A stretch of 64,000 nucleotides of DNA from Symsagittifera roscoffensis (GCF_963678635.1 NC_087063.1:38826759-38890758), one strand, 5' to 3'. Positions 8,676 to 18,548 are shown, numbered from the stretch's first letter. A program made the numbers and translations. The notes: a model not told the origin generated them from the letters alone.

Positions 8676-10367
8676 TTAAAGCTGTTTTTGAAATTCAACT
8701 TTCTTTAATATTTTAGATTGTGGGATGAATGTTTTATAGTTTTTGCGGGGTTGATTTCTAAGTCGTGATGACTCTCTATGTTCTGATTTGTCGATTTGTT
8801 CTTGGGGTATAATTTTTTCTGTCATTTTTCTATTTTTTCTTTCTTTTTGAGGAATATTTTGATCTAGCTTTTTTGTATTGTTTTTCATTGTAGTTGATTT
8901 TTTATTTTGGTTTTCGAGATGAATGTCATGTTTTAAACCTGTGAAAAAATATAATTGAGTTTGTTCGCGTAGTGCGTATTCTTTTGGGTAATAAGGTATC
9001 AGATTGTTTCGATGTTGAACAATTTCTTTTTGGTCTGAGTCGGTGATTTTATATGTGACGTCCGTGGGTTTGGCAATTATTTGGTATGGTCCTTTACGAA
9101 GGGGTTGTAATTTTTTAGAAATTCCTTTTTGAGTGTTAAAATTGGGTATTAAAATAAATGTTCCAATTTTTAAATCGGAGGCTGGTGTAAAGCGTGAATT
9201 TATTTGTTCATTAATGTTTTGCCTTTGTAACAACTTTTTTGTTACTTTTTGGTAAATTTCATTGTGTTTTTTATCTCTATTTAAAATCCATTCGATGTGT
9301 GTACCGGAGGCTAATTTAAGAATTTGTGGGTGATGAAAATGATCTTCATCATGTGTGTGCAAAGGTAGGTTATTACAAATTGAGTCTTTATTCGGTTGAC
9401 AATGACTTTGTGCTTTTTTATGAGAGTTTGCTGTAAACATAATTGGTTTGCGTGGCTTTTGATTAAAAACCATTTCATATGGTGACATTCCTAGAGTTGT
9501 CGTGATTTGTGAATTATATGCTAAGGGAAATAGTTTTACATCTGCTGACCATTCGGTGTATCTTGTATCATTTCCATTGATGATACATCTAAGATATTCT
9601 TGTAGTGAACGGTTCATACCTTCGACTAAGCCGTTTGTCCAAGGTGCATGAGATGTACGTGGTTTGTGTTTTATGTTATATAAATGACATAGTGTGATGA
9701 TTTCATTATTTATGAATTCTGTACCGTTGTCTGTAACTAAAATTTCGGGTAGTCCGAACTTGGCTATCCAGTGTTCAGAAAGTGTTGTGTAAGCGTAATA
9801 AGCGTTACAATGTGGTACTGGGTTAAAGGCTACATAATGTGTAAATGCGTCAACAATTACCATAATGTAGGAGTTTCCTTCGGATGATGGTGAAATTGGT
9901 CCTTTTGTATCAAATGAAATACGGTGGTTAAAGTACAAACTTTGTCCTTTAAAATATCGTTTTTGTGCTATTTGTTTTTGATTTGGATAAGGTTTATTTA
10001 GCTGACATACTATACAATCATTGCATAGTACTTTTATCCAAATTGGTGCATTTGGGAAATAAAAATGTTGTATGAAATTTGAATATGTTTTCTCTGATCC
10101 AGAGTGTCCTTTAATGTTTTGTGTATGTGAAATATTAAAAGCTATGAGAATCATACTTAAAGGGAGACAGGGAACTGTTGATTCGTTTAATTGGTATTCT
10201 AGAAGGTCTGTGTTTTCATTAATTGTTGTATTATTAAATTTTCGAAAATATCGGAGGAGTGTTTTATTTCCTAAAATTGTGGTATCTGCTTTTACGGGTT
10301 TAGTTTTATATTTGTGCCATGATTTTAGTTGTCTAATTACTGGGTCAAGATTTTGATATTGTTTCAA
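8676..10367 (-). CDS. Integrase of element A, 563 aa
   Basis: A retroviral-type DDE integrase that inserts element cDNA into the genome. The N-terminal HHCC zinc-binding region is at about residues 81-121 (H81, H88 and the CNDCIVC cluster). The catalytic core shows D153 (SFDTKG), D213 (VTDNGTEF) and E249 (NGLVEGMN), the last two separated by 35 residues as required for D,D-35-E. A long C-terminal part (from about 400) is basic and includes a KKLQPLRKGPYQI block typical of gypsy integrase C-termini. There is no chromodomain. The frame starts at 10367 after a shift relative to RT, so pol is split here. Element B keeps only the first ~70 residues. Confidence 0.9.
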   Translation of the reverse strand: MKQYQNLDPVIRQLKSWHKYKTKPVKADTTILGNKTLLRYFRKFNNTTINENTDLLEYQLNESTVPCLPLSMILIAFNISHTQNIKGHSGSEKTYSNFIQHFYFPNAPIWIKVLCNDCIVCQLNKPYPNQKQIAQKRYFKGQSLYFNHRISFDTKGPISPSSEGNSYIMVIVDAFTHYVAFNPVPHCNAYYAYTTLSEHWIAKFGLPEILVTDNGTEFINNEIITLCHLYNIKHKPRTSHAPWTNGLVEGMNRSLQEYLRCIINGNDTRYTEWSADVKLFPLAYNSQITTTLGMSPYEMVFNQKPRKPIMFTANSHKKAQSHCQPNKDSICNNLPLHTHDEDHFHHPQILKLASGTHIEWILNRDKKHNEIYQKVTKKLLQRQNINEQINSRFTPASDLKIGTFILIPNFNTQKGISKKLQPLRKGPYQIIAKPTDVTYKITDSDQKEIVQHRNNLIPYYPKEYALREQTQLYFFTGLKHDIHLENQNKKSTTMKNNTKKLDQNIPQKERKNRKMTEKIIPQEQIDKSEHRESSRLRNQPRKNYKTFIPQSKILKKVEFQKQL

Positions 10368-10546
10368 GGTATTAATTGTAATTTTATCTGCAGGGGGAGA
10401 AAAATGTTTTCAATTTCTAATTTAGATAAAGGGATTGTATCAAGTGGGTCATGGAGATCAAAAACTTGATTTATTGTGTATTTTGAATCGTTTGTTTGTG
10501 GTCCTGATATATTTATTTTATCAGTTAGATTTTCTTTTTCAATCAA
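10364..10546 (-). CDS. Pol linker fragment between RNase H and integrase, 60 aa
   Basis: A short open frame overlapping the integrase start by four bases. The sequence is non-repetitive and lies where a gypsy pol has its RNase H-integrase connection, so it is best read as a piece of one pol polyprotein displaced by single-base changes. Element B has recognisable sequence for this linker at about 36400-36690, with stops. It is not an independent gene. Confidence 0.45.
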   Translation of the reverse strand: MIEKENLTDKINISGPQTNDSKYTINQVFDLHDPLDTIPLSKLEIENIFLPLQIKLQLIP

Positions 10547-10605
10547 CGGGAAAAGGTCTTTTTTATGCGAGTGTTGTTTTACTCTTTTTTGTTGGGTGTT
10601 ATTTT

Positions 10606-12702
10606 TTATCCATTGTGAGTATGGAATTGGTTTGAAAGTTGATGTTCCAAGTAGATCAACTTCGTAGTGGTTATTTTGGCAATCAAATAAAGTGGGAAGT
10701 GTTGTAGCTTATTTATCTGTGATTGTTCAACGTCAGTTTTTACTGCATATTTGCATTCTAGTCGGGGTGATGTTGCGTTTTCTGCAAGGTAAAATTTTAT
10801 ATTTTTGGGTATTTCAACTGTAGTTTTACGTGTAAGTAATTCAGGTGGTGTATTTCGACTTAATGTGTCTGGTAATGCAAGATTTTTTCCTGCTGTCCAA
10901 ACTATATGTAAGTTTGGAAATTTCATTAGAATTAATTGAAATCTGTAAACTCGGTGATTTGGGTTGGACTTTTGTGTAAAGAGAAAAATGATTGGTTTGT
11001 GATCTGTGAATAGAACTGTTGGATGTTTTGATCCAAGTATCAGAAATTCATATTTTGTAAGTGTATAAATTATAGCTGTACATTCTCTCATTAGAGTTGA
11101 GAGTCGTAGCTCTGCTTGAGTGAATAATCGAGAATTTGCTGATATAAGGTTCATTTTGTTTGTACCATTGTGTGATTGTAATAATGCTGCGCCGATGCCA
11201 AAATTTGAAGCATCGCACATTGCATAGAATGGTTGATTTGGATCGGGAATTGTATTCGAAATTTGTTCAGTTAAGAGTTTTTTAATTTCTTCAAATCGTA
11301 TTTGATGTTCTGTATTCCATTCAAAATTATTTTGTTGTCTAAGTATATTATAGAATGGTCTTAAGTATAATCGCATTTTATAGACGTATTTGCTTAAAAA
11401 ATTTAACATTCCAAGGAATTCTTGGATTTTCTTTTTGTTTGTTGGTGGTTGAAGTTTCTGAATAGCATCAATGCGTGATTTTAATGGAGGGATTGTCTTT
11501 CTTTCTATATTGTGTCCTAAAAATTTAACTCGTGTTAAAAAGAAGTGTGATTTATCGGGGGCAGCCTTCAGATTTTCGTTCTGAAGTATTTTGTGATAGT
11601 GTTCTAAAACTTTAGACATTTCTTCTTTTGTCTGTGATTGCATAAAAACATCGTCTAAATAGGTGATTGCGTTTTTCTTGAGTATAAGTGGTCTGAAAAT
11701 TTTGCTCATAAAAGCTGAAAATGCTGCTGGTCCTATGGATATTCCATAGAATAGGCGGTTGAATTCATATTGTTGATTTCCAATAACAAATTGTGTTAAG
11801 CGTCGCGATTGTTCATCTAGTGGCATTTGATTGTATGCACTGTTCATATCTGCGGTTGTAAAGTATTTTCCGTTTATTTTTGTTAAAATAACTTGTATTG
11901 GTTCAATAGGCCAATTGCATTTTGATTCGTCTATTAGTGAATTAAGATATCTAGCGTCTAGAACTATTTTTAATGATTCTCCTTTTGCTAGGATGATAAC
12001 AGGGTTGATAAATGTGTTACCTTTTGGTTGTTCTTCTCTGTTTACCGATGAGATAATTTTGTATTGCTCTAAAATATCGAGTAATCTGTTCACTTTATCG
12101 TGTAAATGAATTGGTACTTTACTTGCTCTTTGTTTTTTGAAAACTGCGTCAAGTTTTAACGGGAGATGTAGTGATGAGCTGATTTTGCCAACATCAAATT
12201 TGGATGTTGCATAGACTGATGAATATTTTATTAGCTGTTTGGCTAACTTATCAATTTCGTCTTGTGTTATTTGTGAATGTTGGAAGTTAAACATTGTTAA
12301 AAATTTCTGTTGATCCTCTGTATAGTTATTTATGTTAAATGTAGGTTTGAAATATGGGGTTTTTGTGAAATAATCAGTATTTCTTTTTTCATTACTTATT
12401 ATATTATTTATGGATAGTTCTTCGTTAAGAATTTTGGATTGACAAATATCTAATAATTGGAGTATATTATTTACGCGGTATGCTTTTTCATACATTGGTG
12501 ATTTTGTAGCGTTGGTTTCGCAATATCCTAAAAGTCCTAAGGGTAATGTTACTTGATACGGTGTTTTGTTGTATACATGTAACGAAATGATATCTGAATT
12601 CGTATTTTTCAAATATTTTATGGATGAAATTGTGATTTTGAAAAACTTATGGATATTCAAAGTCTGACATATAGAGTTGTTGTTTATTTTGATTTTTATC
12701 AT
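10606..12702 (-). CDS. Reverse transcriptase-RNase H of element A, 698 aa
   Basis: This copies element RNA into DNA and degrades the RNA strand. RT motifs are in order: the KIVLDARYLN block near 245-254, FTTADMNSAYNQ near 281-292, FNRLFYGISIGPAAFS near 314-329 and the catalytic YLDD at 348-351. The RNase H domain begins with CDASNFGIGAALLQ near 496, has the MRE glutamate near 540, FTDHKP near 565-570 and LPDTLSR near 610-616, the classic Ty3/gypsy RNase H order. The frame overlaps the protease ORF by 56 bases and ends about 60 bases before the pol linker frame. Both junctions are frame changes. All active-site residues appear intact. Confidence 0.92.
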   Translation of the reverse strand: MIKIKINNNSICQTLNIHKFFKITISSIKYLKNTNSDIISLHVYNKTPYQVTLPLGLLGYCETNATKSPMYEKAYRVNNILQLLDICQSKILNEELSINNIISNEKRNTDYFTKTPYFKPTFNINNYTEDQQKFLTMFNFQHSQITQDEIDKLAKQLIKYSSVYATSKFDVGKISSSLHLPLKLDAVFKKQRASKVPIHLHDKVNRLLDILEQYKIISSVNREEQPKGNTFINPVIILAKGESLKIVLDARYLNSLIDESKCNWPIEPIQVILTKINGKYFTTADMNSAYNQMPLDEQSRRLTQFVIGNQQYEFNRLFYGISIGPAAFSAFMSKIFRPLILKKNAITYLDDVFMQSQTKEEMSKVLEHYHKILQNENLKAAPDKSHFFLTRVKFLGHNIERKTIPPLKSRIDAIQKLQPPTNKKKIQEFLGMLNFLSKYVYKMRLYLRPFYNILRQQNNFEWNTEHQIRFEEIKKLLTEQISNTIPDPNQPFYAMCDASNFGIGAALLQSHNGTNKMNLISANSRLFTQAELRLSTLMRECTAIIYTLTKYEFLILGSKHPTVLFTDHKPIIFLFTQKSNPNHRVYRFQLILMKFPNLHIVWTAGKNLALPDTLSRNTPPELLTRKTTVEIPKNIKFYLAENATSPRLECKYAVKTDVEQSQINKLQHFPLYLIAKITTTKLIYLEHQLSNQFHTHNG

Positions 12703-14230
12703 ATTGGTGAACTTGTTTTATTGAAAAATTATATATTTTTCCTGATAGTGGTTTCAGGTGTTTTCGTTGTTGGTTATAAACTGGATAAAATTTTGAAAAG
12801 AATGGTGGTTGTTTATTTAATCTTTGAAAAAATGTTAGGGCTGTGTTTTTTGTTTTTGTGTACTTATCTTTGATTAGTATTTTACTATTCAAGATGTTGA
12901 TTGTTGGTATATATTTAGAGATAAATGGTATTCCAATGATATTGTGCTTAATATCAGTGATATAAAATATTTGTTTAAATGGCTTGTTTAAAATTTTATT
13001 TTGTTCCATTGTTCTTGTGGGGAGAAAAAATAATTGAACTTTTCCATAGTTTACCAATGTTGATCCTTGTGCTGTTGCTAGTTTACTGGAGGTTGCAAGA
13101 GATGTTAATTTTGGGTGTAATGTTTTGATTTCATTCCATGTGGGAATGTTTATTATGTTTGATTCTGCTCCTGAATCAATTAAAAAATCAATTTCAAGAT
13201 CTGGTGGTTGAAATTCTTTGTTTCTTGGACTTTCTAAAAGAAATGGTATTGTCCAAATTTTTTCTTTGGGTTGTTCTTTTTGTATATTTTGATAGGTGTG
13301 ATTTGTATTCAAGCATTTTGTTTTGTCATTTTCATTGGATTTATTTACAGTGTTGATTTCGTTAGTTTCTTGTGCCGTTTGTGTAGTATGGATGGGTTCA
13401 ATATAATAATTGTGAAGGAGTTCTAATTGATTTTCATATATATGTGATGAAAAAGGTTGTTCATATATAATAGGTTCGTAGTTGTTTTCGACTGCTATCA
13501 TATTTATGGAGAGAGTGTTTTCTGTATCACTTTCTGTGTCTGATGATCCACAGTTTATTTGATTTAGTTGTAGTTCGTTATTTCCTGTGTCATCAATACC
13601 TGGGGGGTCTGATGTTGTTTCTTCATTTGATTGTACTTGATTAATCTGTCTTTGATGTTTGGGTGTACTACTTCTGTGGCGATGTTTAGAATTATTATAA
13701 TGGTTATTATTTCTATGTGGTGATTGGGAATAATTTCTATAAGGATTATTATAACTTGAATGTCGATTTTGTGAATTGTTTCGTGATCTGTTTTGATAAT
13801 TATCGTGTGATCTGTGATAGTTTGATCTGCTATATGAGTTATTCCTTGATCGATTGTTCGGGTAATTCTGATTTCGGTTGTTTGAATAACTTCTATTTCG
13901 ATTATTTGAATAGTTTCTATTTCTATTATATGATGAGTTTCGTGATTGATTGTTTGGATAGTATTTATTCCTTATGTTTGATTGGGAATGAGGTCTAGAA
14001 ACAAATTGTGTTGTATTTGAATTTGATCTGGAGTAGTTATTTTGACTATTTGGTCGATTGTAATGATTTTGTGAAGAATTTTGTGTATTTCTTCGTTCTG
14101 GTGATCTTCCTCTATAACTTGAGTTATATGATGATTGATTTCTCGTGTAATTGGTATTGTTCGGAAGTGGTTTTCCTGAACTGTTGTTGCTGTATACATT
14201 TTTGTTTGGTAGATTTTGATCTTTCTTCAT
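12647..14230 (-). CDS. Nucleocapsid-like Asn/Arg/Ser-rich region plus retropepsin protease, 527 aa
   Basis: Residues 1-200 are extremely rich in Asn, Arg, Ser and Tyr with repeated RNRNYSNN-like units, as expected for an RNA-binding nucleocapsid tail. After an acidic linker, an aspartic protease follows with the active-site motif FLIDSGAESNI (D352-G354) and downstream KLATAQGS and IIGIPFI blocks typical of retropepsin folds. It lies between capsid and RT, the gypsy order. A CCHC zinc knuckle (CNYCRRYGHSISEC) sits just upstream, at about 14335-14376, in an open stretch continuous with this frame but before its ATG. The 3' end overlaps the RT frame by 56 bases. Confidence 0.85.
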   Translation of the reverse strand: MKKDQNLPNKNVYSNNSSGKPLPNNTNYTRNQSSYNSSYRGRSPERRNTQNSSQNHYNRPNSQNNYSRSNSNTTQFVSRPHSQSNIRNKYYPNNQSRNSSYNRNRNYSNNRNRSYSNNRNQNYPNNRSRNNSYSRSNYHRSHDNYQNRSRNNSQNRHSSYNNPYRNYSQSPHRNNNHYNNSKHRHRSSTPKHQRQINQVQSNEETTSDPPGIDDTGNNELQLNQINCGSSDTESDTENTLSINMIAVENNYEPIIYEQPFSSHIYENQLELLHNYYIEPIHTTQTAQETNEINTVNKSNENDKTKCLNTNHTYQNIQKEQPKEKIWTIPFLLESPRNKEFQPPDLEIDFLIDSGAESNIINIPTWNEIKTLHPKLTSLATSSKLATAQGSTLVNYGKVQLFFLPTRTMEQNKILNKPFKQIFYITDIKHNIIGIPFISKYIPTINILNSKILIKDKYTKTKNTALTFFQRLNKQPPFFSKFYPVYNQQRKHLKPLSGKIYNFSIKQVHQYDKNQNKQQLYMSDFEYP

Positions 14231-14397
14231 GTATTGATAGAATGATTTATTTGGTTCTTTATATTTTTGAGGCTTGTTTTGGTTATCCTGTTGTTTTTGT
14301 CTACATTCAGAAATACTATGTCCGTATCGTCGGCAATAATTACACCATTTTTTGAAAGATGGTTTGCCTTTAAAGTTTGGATGTTTTTCATAAATAT

Positions 14398-15525
14398 TCA
14401 GTATTTCAGTGATTTTTTCAACGAGGTCTGTATCTGATTCCTGTATGTTGTTGATATTTGTGGTGTTTGTTTCAATTCGATTAACATATTGTAACTTCGA
14501 TTTTCTGTTTCTTCAAGTTTCATTGTGATTTCCGCTTGCTCTAGTTTGTCTAATAGTTTTCGAAAATCTAGATCGGGCTCTCGAATTGAGGAAGGATGGG
14601 ATGCTCTCTTTTTTATTGCTATTTTCCTTAATTGAGGTGTTAAGGTCATCATTAAGATTTCTGTCATTTTTGTGTTTTTATAGCCATGTGTATTTAATGA
14701 ATATGCTTTTCGAACTAGTGTTTCGATACGTACTGCTAATTTTTTGATGGTTTCATTTGGTAATCTGCGAATTTCATTACATAAAACTCTTTGTTGTTGT
14801 TTATTTCTCTCGGAGTCAAACATTTTTGAAAATTCTTGTGTAAATCTTTTCCAATTTGATTTTATTTCTATAGGCAATACTGAAAACCATTTTTGGGCTG
14901 CGCCATCTAAGGTTGTTTGTATCAACGCTGTGCGTCGATGTATCCAATTTTGATGTAGTGGTGTATTAATTGGTTCAGGTCCTATATTTAAAATTAAATT
15001 TGCTGTTACTGCATTTAAATAATCTTCTACAGAATATTCAGGGTCTGTTCCTGTGAATACCATTAATGGTTTGTTTGATGTTATTGATGATCCACCCATA
15101 AGGTATGGATTCATTGTCATTTGTAGGGATTCTGCGGCATTTGGCATTTGTGAAAAGTTTGAGAGTTGATTTTTTGTTATTTCGTGTTTTTGAAGGTAAT
15201 ATGGGAGTGGTATTTCATTTTGCATTTGTGTTGGTTGATACGAGTGTGTAATTATTGGGTTTTGTGGCTGAATTGGTTGAAAAGATTGTGTATTAATTGG
15301 GTTTTGCATTTGTATTGGTTGTTGATTTTGTGTATCTGTTGGATGTGGAGAAAAAATTCTATGATATGTATGTGGTTTTTGCACTCCTTGTCCACGATAT
15401 TCTTGAGTATATGGTGCAAATATACCTGGTTGTAAATAATCATCATCAGAGGATGGATAATCCGTATGATGAGGTGCTTGCTTTCTTTTTATTCTTATTT
15501 TGTTGAAAGAATGGGTAATTTTCAC
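14398..15525 (-). CDS. Gag capsid of element A, 375 aa
   Basis: Residues ~1-130 are Pro/Gln-rich with repeated QPIQMQNP-like units. Residues ~145-345 show the Ty3-type retrotransposon Gag capsid pattern (YSVEDYLNAV, then TTLDGAAQKWFSVLP, then a Phe-rich W..F...F segment and a helical Leu-rich C-terminus). This forms the particle shell that packages element RNA. Comparison with element B (33500-33960) indicates a one-base change near 14505, after which this frame runs into unrelated residues and stops, while the zinc knuckle continues in another frame. The upstream frame (15526-15667) is also open but shifted, so Gag was probably one longer protein including 15668-16864. Confidence 0.85.
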   Translation of the reverse strand: MKITHSFNKIRIKRKQAPHHTDYPSSDDDYLQPGIFAPYTQEYRGQGVQKPHTYHRIFSPHPTDTQNQQPIQMQNPINTQSFQPIQPQNPIITHSYQPTQMQNEIPLPYYLQKHEITKNQLSNFSQMPNAAESLQMTMNPYLMGGSSITSNKPLMVFTGTDPEYSVEDYLNAVTANLILNIGPEPINTPLHQNWIHRRTALIQTTLDGAAQKWFSVLPIEIKSNWKRFTQEFSKMFDSERNKQQQRVLCNEIRRLPNETIKKLAVRIETLVRKAYSLNTHGYKNTKMTEILMMTLTPQLRKIAIKKRASHPSSIREPDLDFRKLLDKLEQAEITMKLEETENRSYNMLIELKQTPQISTTYRNQIQTSLKKSLKY

Positions 15526-15667
15526 TACGATCCTGTGGAGGATGTGAATTAATTTGAAAATTTATTGAGTTGGTTGTTGTCATTGGGTTATCCCAATGTC
15601 GAGATCTTATCTGATTATTATTATTTTTTCGTGGGGGATAGTTTGTTTTTGATGAATGTGCGTAATT

Positions 15668-16864
15668 TTAATTGTGTTCCGCAAAAGTGTTTCTTGTGAA
15701 CGTTCTGCGTGTTTTTGACGGTACTGTCATGGGTCTATATGTTTGATAATCCATTTGTGAATATTTTGGAGCAACCGAAGGTTTAACGGTTGATTGTAAG
15801 GTTACTTGTGCTAGTGAAGTGTTTGTATTTCTTGGTGTTGTTAAATTTGGACGTATCGGTGAAATACTTTGTTGTGTAGTTGTTGTTGTTTGGATGCAGT
15901 GTGATGGTGTTTGAATATCTTGTTGAGTAAGATTCCTAGTTCCATTAAGGTTTTCATTGTGTATGACGGTCGAATTTAAACTGTTATTTCGCGTATCAGG
16001 TAAAAATGTATTGTAGTTTAATGGTGTTGCATCAATGGTTAATGGTATTACTCTTACATAATCTCTTATATAAGATATTGTACTTATTGCTTGACTTGAG
16101 ATTGATTGTGGGATATCTATAAATGCATAATGAGACCATTCGGGGTCCCAAACGTAGTCTGACTGTTCTGTGATGGCTGTATCATCGTTTGAATTTTGAG
16201 GTCTGAAATTTTTTCTTGCTTGCGAAATTAAATCTATATTATGTGTGAAATAATCTATTATAAACCATGCCAAAATTTTTTGTAAGTCATGTTTTGTATG
16301 TTGTGAAACTTCATCTTTAGTGAAATTTTCTTTAATTATATGTAGGAAAGTTGAAAATAGTGTGATTTCATGTCGTACCCTTATATGTTTGGATGTCTCT
16401 GTCGGTGAGACATTTGGGATTGGGGTTTCGTTTTCTAATTTTGAAATATAACTATATATTATTGCAAAAACTTCATTAGTGAATATGGAGTTTGCTCTTT
16501 GTGAGTTATGATATTGTATGCTTTTTATATATTTTAAGAATACTTTTGAAAATTCTAAGTCAAGATCGTCTGTTTGAATTACATATTTGCGGTGATTCGA
16601 GTTTGGTGTACTGAATTCTATGGTGTAGATTCCGTATTGTTGTGTTAAATTACATATATCTTTCAGATAATTATCAATAATTTGTCTTTTGATTTTTACA
16701 TCTGGGAACTCTGCTTTACATGGGCTGAATCCGGGTTCAATCAAATTTAGGAGTAAATTCTTGCAAAGATTGTGTTGTCCTCTATTATCGGGTGCATCTA
16801 CGAGGAAGGGGTAGATATCGTCGTCATCTGGACTATCTTCACTTGGAGTGTGGGTTTGGCTCAT
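15668..16864 (-). CDS. Unknown ORF upstream of capsid, probable N-terminal Gag extension, 398 aa
   Basis: An intact 398-codon frame starting MSQTHTPSEDS with an acidic DDDD stretch. I do not recognise a family. The first 270 residues look globular (regular hydrophobic pattern, Cys near residues 35 and 50) and the last 100 are Thr/Ser/Asn-rich. The frame closes with a TAA but then continues open in the same register for about 47 codons before shifting into the capsid frame, suggesting one long Gag with a matrix-like N-terminal domain. Element B carries two decayed copies (29587-29896 and 31576-31885) that align across the first ~100 residues, showing that this is a conserved part of the lineage. 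Confidence 0.6.
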   Translation of the reverse strand: MSQTHTPSEDSPDDDDIYPFLVDAPDNRGQHNLCKNLLLNLIEPGFSPCKAEFPDVKIKRQIIDNYLKDICNLTQQYGIYTIEFSTPNSNHRKYVIQTDDLDLEFSKVFLKYIKSIQYHNSQRANSIFTNEVFAIIYSYISKLENETPIPNVSPTETSKHIRVRHEITLFSTFLHIIKENFTKDEVSQHTKHDLQKILAWFIIDYFTHNIDLISQARKNFRPQNSNDDTAITEQSDYVWDPEWSHYAFIDIPQSISSQAISTISYIRDYVRVIPLTIDATPLNYNTFLPDTRNNSLNSTVIHNENLNGTRNLTQQDIQTPSHCIQTTTTTQQSISPIRPNLTTPRNTNTSLAQVTLQSTVKPSVAPKYSQMDYQTYRPMTVPSKTRRTFTRNTFAEHN

Positions 16865-16973
16865 TTTTTCGTTTAATGACTGTTAATAGGTAATTATCGA
16901 TGTGTCTAATTGGTTGATTCCAATTATACAAGTGTACTGGTTTGTGTTTATATTGTTTTTTTATTCTTCTGTT

Positions 16974-17306
16974 TCATCTTTTTGATGAACTTGAAGTTGT
17001 TTCTGAGTCGGAAAAATATATTTGATCGTGAATGGGGCAATTTTTATCAACAGATTCTTTTAATTTATAAAGTTCGTCTAAATTGTTGGCTTCTGATTCT
17101 GAAAATGCGCTTCTATTTTTTGAAAATCTTTTTCGTGTGATTTGTCTTTGTTTGGTTATTATTTTCCTTTTTAGTGTTTGTCGTTTTGTTCTAATATATC
17201 CAACTGTTTGTGTATGAGGTGTGATTACAAGGTCGTATTTTTTGTTATCTATTTCACAGTTGTGTAAAACAATTGTTTGTTTATTTCCTAGATTTTTAAA
17301 TGGCAT
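16974..17306 (-). CDS. Small basic accessory ORF upstream of gag, 110 aa
   Basis: The first ORF after the leader. Residues ~39-68 are densely Arg/Lys-rich (TKRQTLKRKIITKQRQITRK), suitable for nuclear localisation or RNA binding. The C-terminus is acidic and Ser-rich, ending in SSSSKR. I do not recognise a family. The C-terminal half is recognisable in element B before each copy of the next ORF (about 29350-29560 and 31340-31550), supporting that it is translated. A Rev/Tat-like regulator is an attractive but unproven idea. A short leader peptide of Gag is the alternative. Confidence 0.5.
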   Translation of the reverse strand: MPFKNLGNKQTIVLHNCEIDNKKYDLVITPHTQTVGYIRTKRQTLKRKIITKQRQITRKRFSKNRSAFSESEANNLDELYKLKESVDKNCPIHDQIYFSDSETTSSSSKR

Positions 17307-18537
17307 AAGGTTTAGGATGAGGGATGCAAAAAGTTGTTAGATGATTTCTATTTCTTAGACTGTTAGTCCTTACGATTTTTTGGTTAGCTTAACCTGGGTC
17401 TATTTGTTCAGGGTTGGAGAGAAAAGTATATCGATTCCGAAGAATGATTTTTTACTTTCTCGTGGCTAGTATAAGCTAAGGTGTTAACTTACTTAATCTT
17501 ACTTAGGGGTAGTGATTGTGTTCAAGGGTTGGAGAATAGTAAATCGATCCACAAGGTTCAGGTATAATTAGAACGCTAGTAGTTCGTTAGATACTATTTT
17601 AAACTTACTAAGTCTAAGATTTATCCTGGGTCCGGTAAGAGGAGGGTTCAAGTGAAGGATGAATAACCGAAGTTCTTCACTGTTTATCCTAATTTGAATG
17701 ATTAGTTTTGTTCAAAAATTTCTATTAGTCTTGGGTTTTTTGAAAGGGTTGGATAGTGAATCAACGTTTGAGGTCGTTAGACACTAGCTAAGTGGGTGGG
17801 GGAGAACAAAATTGTTCTTTTTGATCCAAGGATAGGCCATGATGATCAAGTTTTAAATTTAATGAAATAGAAAATTAAATTAGATCCAAGGATAGGCCTT
17901 GATGATCTGATTTTAAAATTAAGTGAATTTAAGTTTAAAATTGTTTAAATTGTTTAAAAATTTTAGTTTTTTAATGATATAAGTGAGCTTATGATTGCTG
18001 TTATGTTTAGGTGATGAAGCTGGGACTACAGATGATATTTATGATTACTAACAATTTATTGTCATGTTACTAATTTTTGTTTTGATTTTCAATAAATATT
18101 TTCCAAACATGTTTTATATAATACTGCAGAATTTAGGAAAACGATCTGAGATCTTTTTATCAATCGTTATTGTATATTAATAATTTTGTTTAGCGCCTGA
18201 AATGATCATGAAGATTGACTTCAAGATTTTATGTTTGTAAATGAAAATCTACATTCATTGCTAATAAAATTCTAAATATAAAAGTTTGTGTTGGCTTTTG
18301 CCGTACTATCATATAACTATATGGTAAGTTTCTACTTTGTCGTATGTCGTCTCTGGTTCGAGGTCTTCTTCCAATTCCGGGTAGTTCTATTATCGTTCGG
18401 AATATTGGCTCTGATCTATTGAGTCGTAGAGACATTTCGATTAAATTATCGTCGTATAACATTTTGAAAATGTTTTGTCTAAATTCTAATCTATTTTTGG
18501 TTAATTCTAAGCTATTAAGGTCTTGTTCGAGACTTAT
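17307..18537 (-). other. Long leader of element A
   Basis: About 1.2 kb between the primer-binding site and the first ORF without a convincing frame. It contains a ~60-bp direct duplication (GATCCAAGGATAGGCC at about 17823 and 17883). Several blocks recur in the leader of element B, for example the GTGAAGGATGAATAACCGAAG block at 17653-17673 and its match near 28780. It probably holds packaging and translation-control signals. Confidence 0.6.
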
Positions 18538-18547
18538 GGTCGCACCA
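18538..18547 (-). promoter_or_regulatory. Candidate primer-binding site of element A
   Basis: On the minus strand TGGTGCGACC follows the end of the 5' LTR (…CTCAT) after one or two bases. It is complementary to a tRNA 3' end reading GGTCGCACCA. In element B the same position reads TGGTTTGACC with matching downstream sequence, supporting the placement. I cannot assign the tRNA. Confidence 0.6.
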
Positions 18548-18548
18548 G

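Noticed and set aside
12647..12702. Programmed frameshift between protease and RT of element A
   Set aside because: The 56-base overlap would allow it, but I see no convincing slippery heptamer and the element has several similar breaks elsewhere, so indels are the simpler reading.
13717..14355. Plus-strand frames opposite gag-protease
   Set aside because: They are complements of the Asn/Arg-rich nucleocapsid repeats and carry Tyr/Cys/Phe-rich nonsense composition.
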